The translations under genes and the position numbers were made by a program. A model generated the notes under the pieces. It ran no database searches and had not been told where the DNA came from. It saw only the letters and a list, made by a program, of their open reading frames with translations. From positions 156,546-220,545 of the forward strand of contig NZ_JAAGVZ010000008.1 in assembly GCF_010882125.1 (NCBI RefSeq): DNA of 64,000 nt. The letters run 5' to 3'. Positions 1 through 9,729 of the stretch are shown piece by piece. The DNA is from Peribacillus alkalitolerans (lineage in GTDB: Bacteria; Bacillota; Bacilli; Bacillales; DSM-1321). The first letter of the stretch is position 1. Each line of letters starts with the position of its first letter.

Positions 1-529
1 ACCATGCTTCAGGTTCAGAATACATGAATGCCTTCGTCTTGTTATAATTTCTAGACGGCCCACCTTCAATCATATATGAAGCAAGTGTAAATGGGGCACC
101 TGCAAAACCGATTAAAGGAACAGTCAATTGTTCTTGTGTTAGTAGCTTGATTGTGTCCAATACATATGGCACATCTGTTTCAGGGTGAATTTCCCCTAGT
201 TTATCAACGTCCGCTCTAGACCTAATTGGATTAGAAATGACTGGACCGATTCCTGATTTGATTTCCACATCAACTCCAATTGCTGGAAGTGGAGTCATGA
301 TATCTTTGTATAGAATTGCAGCATCTACCCCATATTGATCAACAGGAAGTTTAGTCACGTACGCACAAAGCTCCGGTTGATGAGTAATTTCAAATAAAGA
401 ATACTTTTCTTTGATTGCACGGTATTCTGGCTGCGAACGACCAGCTTGTCTCATATACCACACAGGAACGTAATCCGTCTTTTCGCCCCTAGCAGCTTTT
501 AAAAATGTGTCATTAATTTTCATAGACAT
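1..529 (-). CDS. hemE: Uroporphyrinogen decarboxylase, N-terminal part (cut by window edge)
   Basis: Cytosolic heme-pathway enzyme that removes four acetate carboxyls from uroporphyrinogen III to give coproporphyrinogen III. Only the first ~176 residues lie in the window; the C-terminus is off the left edge. Visible family motifs are the substrate-binding [11 protein letters not shown] near residue 25 and the [14 protein letters not shown] segment that carries the catalytic aspartate. The start is ATG at 529 (Met-Ser-Met-Lys), 9 nt after AAAGGTGG; an in-frame ATG at 523 is the alternative. In B. subtilis hemE heads hemEHY and lies near hmoB (yhgC), as here, divergently. Confidence 0.95.
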   Translation of the reverse strand, partial: MSMKINDTFLKAARGEKTDYVPVWYMRQAGRSQPEYRAIKEKYSLFEITHQPELCAYVTKLPVDQYGVDAAILYKDIMTPLPAIGVDVEIKSGIGPVISNPIRSRADVDKLGEIHPETDVPYVLDTIKLLTQEQLTVPLIGFAGAPFTLASYMIEGGPSRNYNKTKAFMYSEPEAW

Positions 530-800
530 TAAGAATTTCCACCTTTCATGCAGTAACAAAACAGAAATTATTTCGAACACGTAACATATGATATCAATAT
601 AGCCTTTTCTACTATCGTTGTATAGATAACCTAACAGATTGTCAATAAATTGACGAACTTTCCTATATGTAACACTATGTTTATTTATACCCTAAAATCT
701 TTCTGGTCAAGCTTAAGAAAGAATCATTGTTTATCATTCTTAAACAAGTGGTAAGGATAGATAATATGAAGTAGTCCAGACTATTGATGAGGTGAAGAAA

Positions 801-1325
801 ATGTTCGTACATATTACTTCAGGAACATTCGATTTTTTACGTAAAAAGCTCGACCAACACCGTGAAGAAAACATGTATTTACTTCAAAACGCGGAAGGTA
901 CACTTTTAGTCCACGAAACAAATGATAAAAAATCCGTTTTTAGTCAACCTAGGAGTTACGAATATGTTGATGCTGTAGGTGAACTGAAACAAAAAGGATT
1001 TATTGTAATGAATAATATCCCTGTTTCAAAAGAAGGACGTCCTATCTTTGAACATCGTTTTAAGAATCGTCCTGGCCAAATTGAGAATCAACCTGGATTC
1101 TGGGCAATTCGTATTCTTCGTCCTCTTCATTCAGATACCTATATCATTCTAACACAATGGGAAAATGAAAAGTCATTCCATGAATGGCAAAATTCACAAT
1201 CATTCGCGCATTCACACAGCCAAAAAGAAGGTGGCCAAGAAACCACTTCGACAACGAAGATATTCTCAGGATCATCGTATATATCAAAATATATCGTTCC
1301 TGTATTGGAAGACGAAGCATTTTAA
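801..1325 (+). CDS. hmoB: Heme-degrading monooxygenase HmoB (YhgC)
   Basis: Antibiotic-biosynthesis-monooxygenase (ABM) fold protein of about 175 residues that in B. subtilis binds and degrades heme, releasing iron. The C-terminal half carries the family signature: EGRPIFEHRFKNRPG, then a PGFWAIRILRP strand and a TYIILTQWEN strand, close to my memory of B. subtilis HmoB. I place the start at ATG 801, 7 nt after the AGGTG ribosome site; an in-frame GTG at 792 sits inside that site and is unlikely. It is monocistronic, divergent from hemE, and followed by a strong terminator. Heme synthesis and turnover genes are thus back to back. Confidence 0.9.
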   Translation: MFVHITSGTFDFLRKKLDQHREENMYLLQNAEGTLLVHETNDKKSVFSQPRSYEYVDAVGELKQKGFIVMNNIPVSKEGRPIFEHRFKNRPGQIENQPGFWAIRILRPLHSDTYIILTQWENEKSFHEWQNSQSFAHSHSQKEGGQETTSTTKIFSGSSYISKYIVPVLEDEAF

Positions 1326-1337
1326 CTTCAAATGATT

Positions 1338-1376
1338 AAGCCCCAAAACACTTTATGGTTTTGGGGCTTGTTTATA
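1338..1376. terminator. Bidirectional intrinsic terminator between hmoB and liaR
   Basis: A 12-bp perfect stem (AAGCCCCAAAAC pairing with GTTTTGGGGCTT, 8-nt loop) follows the hmoB stop. It lies between convergent genes and can serve both. Confidence 0.85.
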
Positions 1377-1428
1377 TTAATGGGAAGAACATAAACTTGA
1401 TTTCGTAATGTTATTAATTCGTTCCCAA

Positions 1429-2070
1429 TTATTTTATTTTCCGCAAGTTATTTCTATTGGCATATACCGCTGCTTGGGTACGGTCACTGACACCAAGCTT
1501 ACTTAATATATTACTGACATGTGTTTTGACCGTCTTGATACCAATGAAAAGGTCATCTGAAATTTCCTGATTTGTCATTCCTTCTCCAATACATAAAAGC
1601 ACGTCCATTTCACGATCTGTCAGCTGATCGTGCAGTTTCTTTTCTGAACTCCTAAGCTTCTTCATCATCACATTAGTCACCCTAGGTTCAATGACTGATT
1701 CACCCTTGTAAGCTTTCCGAATGGCTGAAAGGACGTCGAATGCAGAGGAAGTCTTTAATAAGTAACTAAAAGCCCCCGCTTCAATAGCAGGAAGAACCTC
1801 CTTTTCATCATAATAACTAGTCAAAATAATGATCTTACAACTCGGAAAAAAAGAAAGAATCTCTTTAGTCGCGTCAATGCCGGTTCCGTCTTCCATTAAT
1901 AAATCCATGAGGAATATATCTGGCTTCACATTTTTAGCAATTTGGATAGCTTCTTTTCCACTCCTACCCTCACCGACCACTTCAATGTCTCGTTCTGTTT
2001 TCAAAAAGGAAAGCATTCCTTTCCGTACTAGTTCATGATCATCAACGACTGCCAATCGGATGGCTCCCAT
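1429..2070 (-). CDS. liaR: LiaR/VraR-type response regulator
   Basis: NarL/FixJ-type regulator that activates envelope-stress genes when phosphorylated by its partner LiaS. Receiver domain (about residues 5-120): acidic pair in VVDDHE near the N-terminus, phospho-acceptor Asp in IFLMDL (about residue 56) and the conserved Lys in YLLKT. A LuxR-type helix-turn-helix spans about 150-205 (LTDREMDVL, TVKTHVSNIL). Start ATG 2070, following AGGTGA; a GTG at 2079 lies within that site. It overlaps the end of liaS by 29 nt, so the pair is translationally coupled. No liaIH target operon is adjacent. Confidence 0.9.
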   Translation of the reverse strand: MGAIRLAVVDDHELVRKGMLSFLKTERDIEVVGEGRSGKEAIQIAKNVKPDIFLMDLLMEDGTGIDATKEILSFFPSCKIIILTSYYDEKEVLPAIEAGAFSYLLKTSSAFDVLSAIRKAYKGESVIEPRVTNVMMKKLRSSEKKLHDQLTDREMDVLLCIGEGMTNQEISDDLFIGIKTVKTHVSNILSKLGVSDRTQAAVYANRNNLRKIK

Positions 2071-3103
2071 CACGTTCACCTGCTTTGAAAGGTATTTTAA
2101 TTAACAAATAGGTTCCTTCATCTTGTTTTGATCGAAGTTGAAAAACCCCGCCCATTTCGTCCGTACGCTCCTTCATGGATCTTATTCCATAAGAAGCCAT
2201 TCGTTCGTCAAACGGATTAAACCCGATTCCATTATCTCTGATATAGAGCTGTACAAAGCAATCACATTCACTAAGTTCCACTTGAATCTTGGTAGCTTCT
2301 GCATGTCGGATTACATTTGTGACAGCCTCTTGAACAATTCGAAAAATATGCATCTCTGCACTTTTAGAAAGATGGAATACATCATCAATGCTGACCTGGA
2401 ACTGCATATTTGTTTTATCTCTCAGTTCCTTAAGCAATTTTATTATTCCATCGCTTAATGAATCTTCGGATAGTTCAATAGGTCGCAAATGAAGAAGTAA
2501 TGCCCTCATCTCGCTTTGTGCTTTCATTGATATGGATGAAATCTCTTGTAACACTTGCTTAGTCTGATCAGGTTCATCATCAAAGGTTTTCAAGGTAGTG
2601 GCCGACATCATATTCAAAGCAAATAGTTGTTGGCTTACTGCATCGTGAAGCTCCCTCGCAATCCTTTGTCTTTCCTCCAAAACAGCAGCTGCTTGGGCAC
2701 TTTGCGCTAACTTTGCTTTTTCTTCTGCTAATCTCTGAATGGAGCGAACATGCTCCTGAATGTAATCCGCAAGCTCATTTAGTTCTTTGAAAAGAGCCCC
2801 TAATTCATCAGAATCAAATTTAGTAATTCGTTCAGAGAGGCGACCACTCCTTAGGGTTTGGATAAAAGCATTTACCTCGCAGAGTCCCCTTTTCAAAATA
2901 TATGCATTACGAATTCCAAAGTACGCCGCTAGAGACAGCAATAACCCAAGTACCAATGCAGACAGCCAGATGGCTGCAGTCAAGGAAACCACTGGTTTAT
3001 GAGCTAATAATATATACATTTGAATGATAACGAAAAAGACGAGGGAACTAATCAAGGCGAACATCATATAGCTTTGAAAAAAGAATGAACGTAACCCCTT
3101 CAA
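2042..3103 (-). CDS. liaS: LiaS/VraS-type sensor histidine kinase
   Basis: Membrane kinase of the intramembrane-sensing class that answers cell-wall antibiotics and phosphorylates LiaR. Two membrane helices (about residues 10-30 and 40-64) leave only a very short outer loop. A HAMP segment (about 70-115), a coiled stretch and a HisKA_3 dimerisation domain follow, with the phospho-acceptor in ARELHDAVSQQL (His153). The HATPase domain shows the N-box (IVQEAVTNVIRHA) and G-box (DNGIGF). The start is a TTG at 3103 behind a run of G. Middle gene of liaF-liaS-liaR. Confidence 0.9.
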   Translation of the reverse strand: MKGLRSFFFQSYMMFALISSLVFFVIIQMYILLAHKPVVSLTAAIWLSALVLGLLLSLAAYFGIRNAYILKRGLCEVNAFIQTLRSGRLSERITKFDSDELGALFKELNELADYIQEHVRSIQRLAEEKAKLAQSAQAAAVLEERQRIARELHDAVSQQLFALNMMSATTLKTFDDEPDQTKQVLQEISSISMKAQSEMRALLLHLRPIELSEDSLSDGIIKLLKELRDKTNMQFQVSIDDVFHLSKSAEMHIFRIVQEAVTNVIRHAEATKIQVELSECDCFVQLYIRDNGIGFNPFDERMASYGIRSMKERTDEMGGVFQLRSKQDEGTYLLIKIPFKAGERDGSHPIGSR

Positions 3104-3116
3104 TTCGGCCCCCCCT

Positions 3117-3902
3117 TTACACCTTTTTAATACTTATCGAACCAATGTTTACATTAATCTTCAAATCCAAGCGTTGTATTGCTTCATCATATTTATCAGT
3201 TTTATATGAATATCCCTCACCTTTTGCTTGAGCGATTGTATGGTTAAAAATATCAAGATTACCTATTTTCACATTTGCCTCTATACGTACAGGTAAATTT
3301 TCAGGTATGACGATGTTTACATTTCCAATCCAGCCCTCAATAGAAATAGGAATTTCTCGGTCGGGGATAAAAGCCTTCGTTATGTCAATGTGATAATCCC
3401 CAATCATCTTATACAGCCGCATCGGTTCTAATGACCAATTTGAATCAACCATCTCGACAGATCCAATTGAGAACCCTTTAATTGGTTCAATATCTCCTTT
3501 CCTCCTGACTCTTGAGTCAAAAGGATTTTTTTTATCAAATGAAATCCTTGCTCTAAATCCCCGTTTAGTAATCAGCATCTTCAATGCAATGAAAATAATC
3601 AAAAGAGGCCATAAATCTAAGAACATACCCGATGAAAATTCTACTAAACCTAAAATACTGCAAGACAGTAAAGCAAAATATACCGTTAAATAAAAGCTTA
3701 CTAACATCCTGATTCCAAATGGGTTTTTAAAACTTCCAATAAACCATAATCCGACAACCACTAATGCTAGAAAAGGAAAATACTCGACAAAAATCTGTTT
3801 TATTTCCAAGGAAATGACATTAACATTTACCAATAAAAGAAGCATTCCAATCCCAAATAAAAGAATTGCAATTACGACCTGCTTCATTGTCTGTTCCTTC
3901 AA
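3117..3902 (-). CDS. liaF: LiaF/VraT-type regulator of the LiaRS system
   Basis: Membrane protein that keeps LiaS inactive without stress in the Lia family. The N-terminal half has four or five hydrophobic segments (about residues 8-125). The C-terminal half (about 140-261) is the beta-helical LiaF-like domain seen in cell-wall-active-antibiotic response proteins, with repeated GxxxI/V turns such as GNVNIVIP and GNLDIFN. Starts: TTG 3902 six nt after GAGAGG, or ATG 3887 after AAGGAA. First gene of liaFSR, 13 nt ahead of liaS; the 276-bp gap to the divergent permease gene must hold the promoter. Confidence 0.88.
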   Translation of the reverse strand: MKEQTMKQVVIAILLFGIGMLLLLVNVNVISLEIKQIFVEYFPFLALVVVGLWFIGSFKNPFGIRMLVSFYLTVYFALLSCSILGLVEFSSGMFLDLWPLLIIFIALKMLITKRGFRARISFDKKNPFDSRVRRKGDIEPIKGFSIGSVEMVDSNWSLEPMRLYKMIGDYHIDITKAFIPDREIPISIEGWIGNVNIVIPENLPVRIEANVKIGNLDIFNHTIAQAKGEGYSYKTDKYDEAIQRLDLKINVNIGSISIKKV

Positions 3903-4178
3903 AGACAGCCTCTCCTTCCATTAGTAGTATGATTCTACTAATCTCACATATTTCCTCTTTATATCATAGTAAAGACAAGATTTCTTTGAAACGTATCTAA
4001 GGCTTGTTCCTTATCCGTCTAGAGTCTGATTTGTACACACTAAAAATGTTTCGCAAACGAAACACCATTATCTTTTCCCTTTCATATTGTGTAGATAAGA
4101 ATTTAGGGCATTTGCCTCTGTTTAGTTGGCAAATCTCCATTCTTTTAACTTTCTTATCTTCTGAAAGGGGGAACATTA

Positions 4179-5576
4179 ATGGGAATTGAACTAACAGCTC
4201 TTCATTGGATTTATGTTTTGTTCATCGTGTTAATCATCGGGTTTATGGTGATGAGAAGAGATACTTCCTTAATATGTATTGCCGGGATTTTCACATTAGC
4301 AATCGTTGCGACTGGAAGTTTATCAGGCTCCATCAGCGGGATTTTTAATAGTTTTATATATGCAATTACTGAGCTACTTCCTACCATCCTTGTCATTTCT
4401 ATTATCGTCGCTATGAGTCGAGTGTTGACTAAAACAGGAATAAACGATGTGATGATTTCACCATTTGCTAAGTTAATTCGTTCACCAGGATTAGCCTACT
4501 GGACAATTGGTATATTAATGATGATTATCTCTTGGTTTTTCTGGCCTTCTCCAGCGGTCGCTCTTCTTGGGGCTGTTTTGCTTCCAGTTGCGATTCGTGT
4601 TGGCTTACCAGCACTAGGAGTAGCAATGGCCATGAACCTGTTCGGTCACGGCATTGCGCTTTCTGGGGATTTCATTATTCAGGCAGCACCTAAATTAACT
4701 TCAGACGCAGCAGGCCTTCCAGTCGGTGAAGTAGTGGCTGCAAGCGTCCCACTTGTTTTCGTCATGGGTCTAGTTACCACTGTATGCGCTTTCTTTTTCT
4801 TAAAAAGAGATATGCGATTGAAGCGTCTTACTGCTGATAGCAGTGTGATCGAAGATTCTTCGGATATCGTAAAAGCAGATGAAAGCCTATTAACGAAATC
4901 GCAACGCAGATTGTTTGCCATCCTCATTCCAATCGCTTTTGCTTTGGATGTTGTTGCAATGTCTATATTGAAACTACAAGGTGGAGACGCTACAGCACTT
5001 ATCGGTGGAACGTCTATTTTCATTCTCATTATCCTGTCTTTAATGGCTCATAAAAATAAAGGGTTAGAGCAAACCACCACTTATTTAATTGATGGATTTC
5101 AATTTGGGTTTAAAGTGTTCGGGCCAGTCATTCCCATCGCAGCATTCTTCTATCTTGGAGATTCAGGTTTCATAAAAATATTAGGGGAACACCTTCCACA
5201 AGCCTCGCATGGAATCGTCAACGATTTAGGTGTCGCCCTCGCCCATTCTGTACCTTTAAGCAAGGAAATGGCAGCGATTGTTCTCACTTCATTAGGCGCA
5301 ATAACTGGCCTCGATGGTTCGGGTTTCTCGGGGATTTCATTAGCTGGTTCTGTTGCTAACCTGTTTGCTACAGCCATAGGAGCAGGCGCTGCCACATTGA
5401 CCGCTCTTGGTCAAATTTCAGCAATTTGGGTAGGTGGTGGGACATTAGTGCCATGGGCATTGATACCAGCTGCCGCCATCTGTAAAGTGGACCCTTTTGA
5501 ACTGGCTCGAAGAAATCTTCTGCCGGTAACAATTGGACTTTTCGTCACAACCATAGTTGCGATGTTCTTGATGTAA
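4179..5576 (+). CDS. YhfA-like multi-span membrane permease
   Basis: Integral membrane protein of 465 residues with about a dozen hydrophobic segments in two halves separated by a charged cytosolic loop (about residues 205-245). It resembles uncharacterised Bacillus YhfA proteins of the ion-transporter superfamily (gluconate/citrate-permease-like); the substrate is unknown. Small-residue-rich re-entrant-type stretches such as ALGVAMAMNLFGHG and GAATLTALGQ are typical of that superfamily. Start ATG 4179 follows GAAAGGGGG. Stands alone with its own terminator. The family call is firmer than any transport role. Confidence 0.7.
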   Translation: MGIELTALHWIYVLFIVLIIGFMVMRRDTSLICIAGIFTLAIVATGSLSGSISGIFNSFIYAITELLPTILVISIIVAMSRVLTKTGINDVMISPFAKLIRSPGLAYWTIGILMMIISWFFWPSPAVALLGAVLLPVAIRVGLPALGVAMAMNLFGHGIALSGDFIIQAAPKLTSDAAGLPVGEVVAASVPLVFVMGLVTTVCAFFFLKRDMRLKRLTADSSVIEDSSDIVKADESLLTKSQRRLFAILIPIAFALDVVAMSILKLQGGDATALIGGTSIFILIILSLMAHKNKGLEQTTTYLIDGFQFGFKVFGPVIPIAAFFYLGDSGFIKILGEHLPQASHGIVNDLGVALAHSVPLSKEMAAIVLTSLGAITGLDGSGFSGISLAGSVANLFATAIGAGAATLTALGQISAIWVGGGTLVPWALIPAAAICKVDPFELARRNLLPVTIGLFVTTIVAMFLM

Positions 5577-5581
5577 AATAA

Positions 5582-5620
5582 AAAAACTCGAGCATACTTC
5601 AGTAGCATGTTCGAGTTTTT
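5582..5620. terminator. Bidirectional terminator
   Basis: AAAAACTCGAGCAT pairs with ATGTTCGAGTTTTT (one mismatch) across a 12-nt loop, directly between the YhfA-like gene and the convergent PAP2 gene. Confidence 0.85.
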
Positions 5621-5624
5621 CAAT

Positions 5625-6293
5625 TTATATTTGTTTTTCCTTACTCATAAATTTATATAGTTCTTTGTAAACCTTTAAAACACTTAGTACATACAAGCAA
5701 CCAATTGCATAGCCTGCCAATACATCTGATGGGTAATGTGCACTTAACACAACTCTGCTTAATCCAACGATTAAGATCATCAACGATGCCCAAATCCAGA
5801 TTGCCGCTTTCCAATTCTTTGATTTTATATACATAGTAGTAAAGTAAGCCACTACCACATAAAAAACAAATCCAACCATCGCGTGACCACTAGGGAAACT
5901 ATAACCTAGAGCATCTATAGAAGCATCAATGAGAGGACGCTCTCTCTCTACAAGTTTTTTTATTGCTTTATTTAGTTGATCCCCACCTGCCACTGCTAAA
6001 ACAACCATAGCCATTGCTACATAATTTTGTTTTTTAAACCATAGGAAAGCCAATAAAACTAATGTACCTGAGCCAATCACTATTTTCGAACCAAATTCGG
6101 TCATGGAATGGAAAAACTCCTTACCTACACCAACATTCCATGCTTGGAAATAAGATTGGACCGATGCTTCCCAGCCAAAATCGACTCCAGACCTAACGCC
6201 TGTAAACAAATAAAAAAATAATGCAGCTGACAAAATTAATAATATTGAATAAACGTATGTAAAAGTTGTTTTTTGCTCAACGTGCTGATTCAT
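5625..6293 (-). CDS. PAP2-family membrane phosphatase
   Basis: Six-span phosphatase of the PAP2 superfamily, likely acting on undecaprenyl pyrophosphate or another lipid phosphate at the outer face of the membrane. All three PAP2 motifs are present: K-x6-RP (KKLVERERP), PSGH, and SRVVLSAHYPSD. About 222 residues from ATG 6293, which follows AAGGGGGA; an upstream in-frame ATG would add a 24-residue extension lacking a ribosome site. No partner gene. Whether it acts as a BcrC/UppP-like enzyme or on phosphatidylglycerophosphate cannot be told from the sequence. Confidence 0.88.
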   Translation of the reverse strand: MNQHVEQKTTFTYVYSILLILSAALFFYLFTGVRSGVDFGWEASVQSYFQAWNVGVGKEFFHSMTEFGSKIVIGSGTLVLLAFLWFKKQNYVAMAMVVLAVAGGDQLNKAIKKLVERERPLIDASIDALGYSFPSGHAMVGFVFYVVVAYFTTMYIKSKNWKAAIWIWASLMILIVGLSRVVLSAHYPSDVLAGYAIGCLYVLSVLKVYKELYKFMSKEKQI

Positions 6294-6496
6294 AATGCTC
6301 CCCCTTCTTTCCAATACTTGAATGATACAATTCCAATTCATTCTAGACAACCATAATTTTCCCACTTATATAGCTTACCCAATATAAATTAAATCGAAAT
6401 AAAAACATTGATAGAAGAGTCAGTAAGAAAGCAATCATGATATAATTGTAAATAGAATATTTTTACTATTACATAAATTCAACAGGGGGAGATTCA

Positions 6497-7672
6497 ATGT
6501 TACAAAAAGTGCATTCACTTCTTGACTCATCATATGAGGAAATGGTTTCAATTCGAAGGTACTTACATCAACATCCGGAGCTTTCTTTTAAAGAGTATAA
6601 AACGGCAAAATATATTACCGATTTTTATCACAACCTTGGTGTCGACGTTAGAGAAAATGTGGGTGGAAATGGAGTTGTAGCAAGGATAAAAGGCGGCAAA
6701 CCTGGAAAGACCGTCGCTCTCCGTGCTGATTTTGATGCTCTACCGATCCAAGATGAAAAAGATGTCCCATATAAATCGACAGTTCCCGGCGTAATGCATG
6801 CTTGTGGTCATGATGGACATACATCTACATTGCTTATGTTAGCGAAAGCGATACATACATTAAAAGAAGACTTGGAAGGAGAGTATGTGTTTATCCATCA
6901 GCATGCAGAGGAGTATTCCCCAGGCGGAGCAAAGCCGATGATAGATGATGGATGTTTAGAAGGCGTCGATGTGATTTTCGGTACTCACTTATGGTCTTTA
7001 ACCCCAACAGGTACGATTGAATATAAAGTTGGCCCCGTTATGGCAGCAGCTGATCGATTTACGATTAAACTTCAAGGACAAGGAGGTCATGGCGCCCAAC
7101 CACATAAAACGAAAGATGCGATTGTTGCAGCATCCCAGCTCGTGATTCATTTACAACAAATTGTTAGCCGTAGAGTCAATCCAATCGATTCCGCTGTAGT
7201 ATCAATTGGTTCGTTTGTAGCCGACAATGCATTTAATGTCATTGCTGATCGAGCGACATTAATTGGTACTGTTCGTACCTTTAATAAGGATGTACGAAAG
7301 GCTATCGAAATTGAAATCGAAAAAATCCTAAAAGGAATCTGTTTAGCGAACGATTGCACGTATGAGTATGACTACTCCTACGGCTACCCTGCTGTAGTCA
7401 ATCACCTGGAAGAAACAGAATTTATAGTATCGTGTGCAGAAAAAGTAAAAGAAGTAAAAAATATCGTTGAAGCAGAAGCCCATATGGGTGGAGAAGATTT
7501 TGCTTATTATCTACAAAACGTTAAAGGTACCTTCTTCTTCACAGGAGCTAAACCTGAAGGGGTGGAAAAACCATACCCACACCACCATCCACGTTTTGAT
7601 ATTGATGAAAAAGCAATGCTGATTGCGGCGAAAACTCTTGCTACTGCCGCGATTACTAGTCACTCAAAATAA
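6497..7672 (+). CDS. yhaA: M20-family N-acyl-amino-acid amidohydrolase YhaA
   Basis: Cytosolic metallo-amidohydrolase of the M20D (hippurate hydrolase/IAA-amino acid hydrolase) family that removes acyl groups from N-acyl amino acids. Metal ligands are visible in HACGHDGHT (Cys103, His105), QHAEE and the late EAHMGGEDF; the lid dimerisation domain occupies roughly residues 180-295. The 391-residue length is normal. Start ATG 6497 sits behind AGGGGGAG. It occupies the B. subtilis yhaA position next to ecsC, which faces it. The physiological substrate is not defined. Confidence 0.88.
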   Translation: MLQKVHSLLDSSYEEMVSIRRYLHQHPELSFKEYKTAKYITDFYHNLGVDVRENVGGNGVVARIKGGKPGKTVALRADFDALPIQDEKDVPYKSTVPGVMHACGHDGHTSTLLMLAKAIHTLKEDLEGEYVFIHQHAEEYSPGGAKPMIDDGCLEGVDVIFGTHLWSLTPTGTIEYKVGPVMAAADRFTIKLQGQGGHGAQPHKTKDAIVAASQLVIHLQQIVSRRVNPIDSAVVSIGSFVADNAFNVIADRATLIGTVRTFNKDVRKAIEIEIEKILKGICLANDCTYEYDYSYGYPAVVNHLEETEFIVSCAEKVKEVKNIVEAEAHMGGEDFAYYLQNVKGTFFFTGAKPEGVEKPYPHHHPRFDIDEKAMLIAAKTLATAAITSHSK

Positions 7673-7678
7673 TGACCA

Positions 7679-7711
7679 AAAAAGCCGAACCACGATTGGT
7701 TCGGCTTTTTA
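7679..7711. terminator. Intrinsic terminator after yhaA
   Basis: AAGCCGAACCA pairs with TGGTTCGGCTT over a short loop, followed by T5; placed between convergent yhaA and ecsC. Confidence 0.85.
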
Positions 7712-7754
7712 TTAAGTCACGGATAAATTGTCTATCCCTTATGTTTACTGCTCT

Positions 7755-8468
7755 CTATTGACTCAACCTTCTCATCCGATAGCAATTCATAGTAGTTTCT
7801 CCTAGTTGTTGTAGCAATTGATAGTTGGCATAGGCACCAACTGCCGCTCCAATCACCGGAACAAGCTGAAAGAACTTTACAACATCGATGTAGTCTCGAT
7901 ACTCTTGTTGGAATTGACGCCAATCCATGTTCGAAACTTCCTCTTTCTTCTCCTCCCAATTTTCAATAATATCTAGAACTTCTCTTCTTCTTTCATCGCT
8001 GGAAAAAGCCAATTGGAAGACATAAAGGATAAAGACACGCTCTTCCATATTCTTTGTATCAAACCCATAGATGCTCGCTGCCTCGAATAGGAATTTCATT
8101 TTAATTGAAAGGAGCAGTGGAAAATCTGCCAATCCCAATAATATTCCACCAGCACCCGTTCCAGCCCCTTCAATCATGGCTGTCTTTCGAAATGTGCTTA
8201 CTTTCTCTAGCAACAATTTATCCATTTCTTCAAGTGAAAGGAATTCGACATCTTTCTTTTTCGTTGTATAGGTGGCACCAGTCAAAGTGGTTTTGACCAT
8301 TCCTTTAATTGCTTCAGTCACTATTTGATGGGCCTTCTCAGGAATGACTGCATTCACTTTATTTTGAACCTGCTTGGAAAATCGATGGATCATGCCTGAT
8401 TTTTTATAAAATTGATTCTTCCAAATGGTCAATTCTTGCATAACTATTTGATTATATGAATGTGCCAT
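7755..8468 (-). CDS. ecsC: EcsC family protein
   Basis: Third protein of the ecs locus, 237 residues, biochemical role unknown. The EcsC-type core includes a glycine-rich amphipathic segment (GAGTGAGGILLGLADFPLLL, about residues 100-119) and a C-terminal PVIGAAVGAYANY hydrophobic stretch. Start ATG 8468 follows AGAGGAG. It lies 56 bp downstream of ecsB on the same strand, the usual ecsABC order. Confidence 0.88.
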   Translation of the reverse strand: MAHSYNQIVMQELTIWKNQFYKKSGMIHRFSKQVQNKVNAVIPEKAHQIVTEAIKGMVKTTLTGATYTTKKKDVEFLSLEEMDKLLLEKVSTFRKTAMIEGAGTGAGGILLGLADFPLLLSIKMKFLFEAASIYGFDTKNMEERVFILYVFQLAFSSDERRREVLDIIENWEEKKEEVSNMDWRQFQQEYRDYIDVVKFFQLVPVIGAAVGAYANYQLLQQLGETTMNCYRMRRLSQ

Positions 8469-8523
8469 AACATTTCACTCCTCTACTACTCATTACGGAT
8501 GTGGAGTAAAATAGGTTTCATTT

Positions 8524-9729
8524 CTATAATTTCCGCTTCATATACAATGAAAAAATGAAGACAAAAACAATACATCCACCCAATAGGATTAGAGCTGGCA
8601 TAATCCCGAAAGAAATGCTTGCAACCAATGCCAAAATTAGTCCCTGTATAACTAAACTGATAGTTAATAGCTCAGAGATACCATTCATGATTTTCTTTTG
8701 TTGTAATGGATATAATTGAAGCCATATTTTCGTATCATGATGCTTGCTGATTGTAAGTAATTGAAACCCAGTTAAATACTGAAAAAGTATGACCGCCAAT
8801 AATTTTGCCCAGATTGCTGGGAAAGCAGCCATCACCAATCCGCCAATTACCGTCAATCTTAACCACAGTCCTGCGTAATCATTCGAACGTAGCAAAGTCC
8901 TCGCAAACAAATATTTATAAGTCGATTCATGTTTGGAAGGAATAAATGAAAGCACCCAATCAAGCCATCTGCGACGTGAAACTTTATTCCTTAGTTTCGG
9001 TACGTCTGTAAACATATTGGCAATTTGATAAAATCTCATCATCCTTTTGTTTTCTAACTCGATGATCCTTTCCCATTTCAAAAGTTTCACCTTGCCCATT
9101 TTTTCATAAGCTAACCATAAACCACCAATGATGATGCACATGACTAAAAGCAGATAATATGGGGCTTTTGTGACTAGGAAAAGTATAAATACACCATTCA
9201 CTGTAAAGCGAATGATCCAATCTTGATACAAGGTCGATTTATATTGGAACTTTAGGATGTTCCATCTCATCTTCATATTGATGAACGTAAGAATGAAGAT
9301 GAGTACGAATAGGTATAGAAAATCACCAAACCTTCCGTTCAACACTTGTACATACATTGGCATGAGAGCCGCTAAAATCAGGATTGATACATATGAATTT
9401 AAGATAAGGCTTGCTGTTATACTTTTTTGGAAATATGCCTTTAATTCTTTTTCTAATGGAAGCAAGAAGATCATATCAGGTTCACGCAAAAAAGTATGGA
9501 TGGGACTTGTTGTAATTACCAATGCAAGAAGAAAAGACATAATCCATTCTGCTGGGAAGCCCGGCCCCAATGTAGCTACCCATTCGCTATAATAGTAAGC
9601 AAGTCCTCCCATCCCAATCAACAACACAAACACAAGGTGTCCATTAAATATATATCGAAGGTATTTCATTAATTCCTTCGTATAATTCTGAAATCGTTCC
9701 TTCCAGATCCTTCTGCTAATCATTTTCAT
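8524..9729 (-). CDS. ecsB: Ecs ABC transporter membrane subunit EcsB
   Basis: Permease partner of EcsA, 401 residues with several hydrophobic pairs (about 30-75, 105-150, 175-205, 285-325, 350-395). In B. subtilis, Ecs loss disturbs secretion, regulated intramembrane proteolysis by RasP and competence; the substrate is thought to be a peptide or pheromone-like molecule. The start ATG 9729 overlaps the ecsA stop by 14 nt, so the two are co-translated. Only membrane topology and position support the call, but both are characteristic. Confidence 0.9.
   Translation of the reverse strand: MKMISRRIWKERFQNYTKELMKYLRYIFNGHLVFVLLIGMGGLAYYYSEWVATLGPGFPAEWIMSFLLALVITTSPIHTFLREPDMIFLLPLEKELKAYFQKSITASLILNSYVSILILAALMPMYVQVLNGRFGDFLYLFVLIFILTFINMKMRWNILKFQYKSTLYQDWIIRFTVNGVFILFLVTKAPYYLLLVMCIIIGGLWLAYEKMGKVKLLKWERIIELENKRMMRFYQIANMFTDVPKLRNKVSRRRWLDWVLSFIPSKHESTYKYLFARTLLRSNDYAGLWLRLTVIGGLVMAAFPAIWAKLLAVILFQYLTGFQLLTISKHHDTKIWLQLYPLQQKKIMNGISELLTISLVIQGLILALVASISFGIMPALILLGGCIVFVFIFSLYMKRKL

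Noticed and set aside
1829..2458. Plus-strand ORFs inside liaR and liaS
   Set aside because: They are antisense shadows of well-supported kinase and regulator genes. The same reasoning removes similar frames throughout the window, for example at 4679-5029, 13003-13463 (minus), 52790-53233 and 61662-61925.
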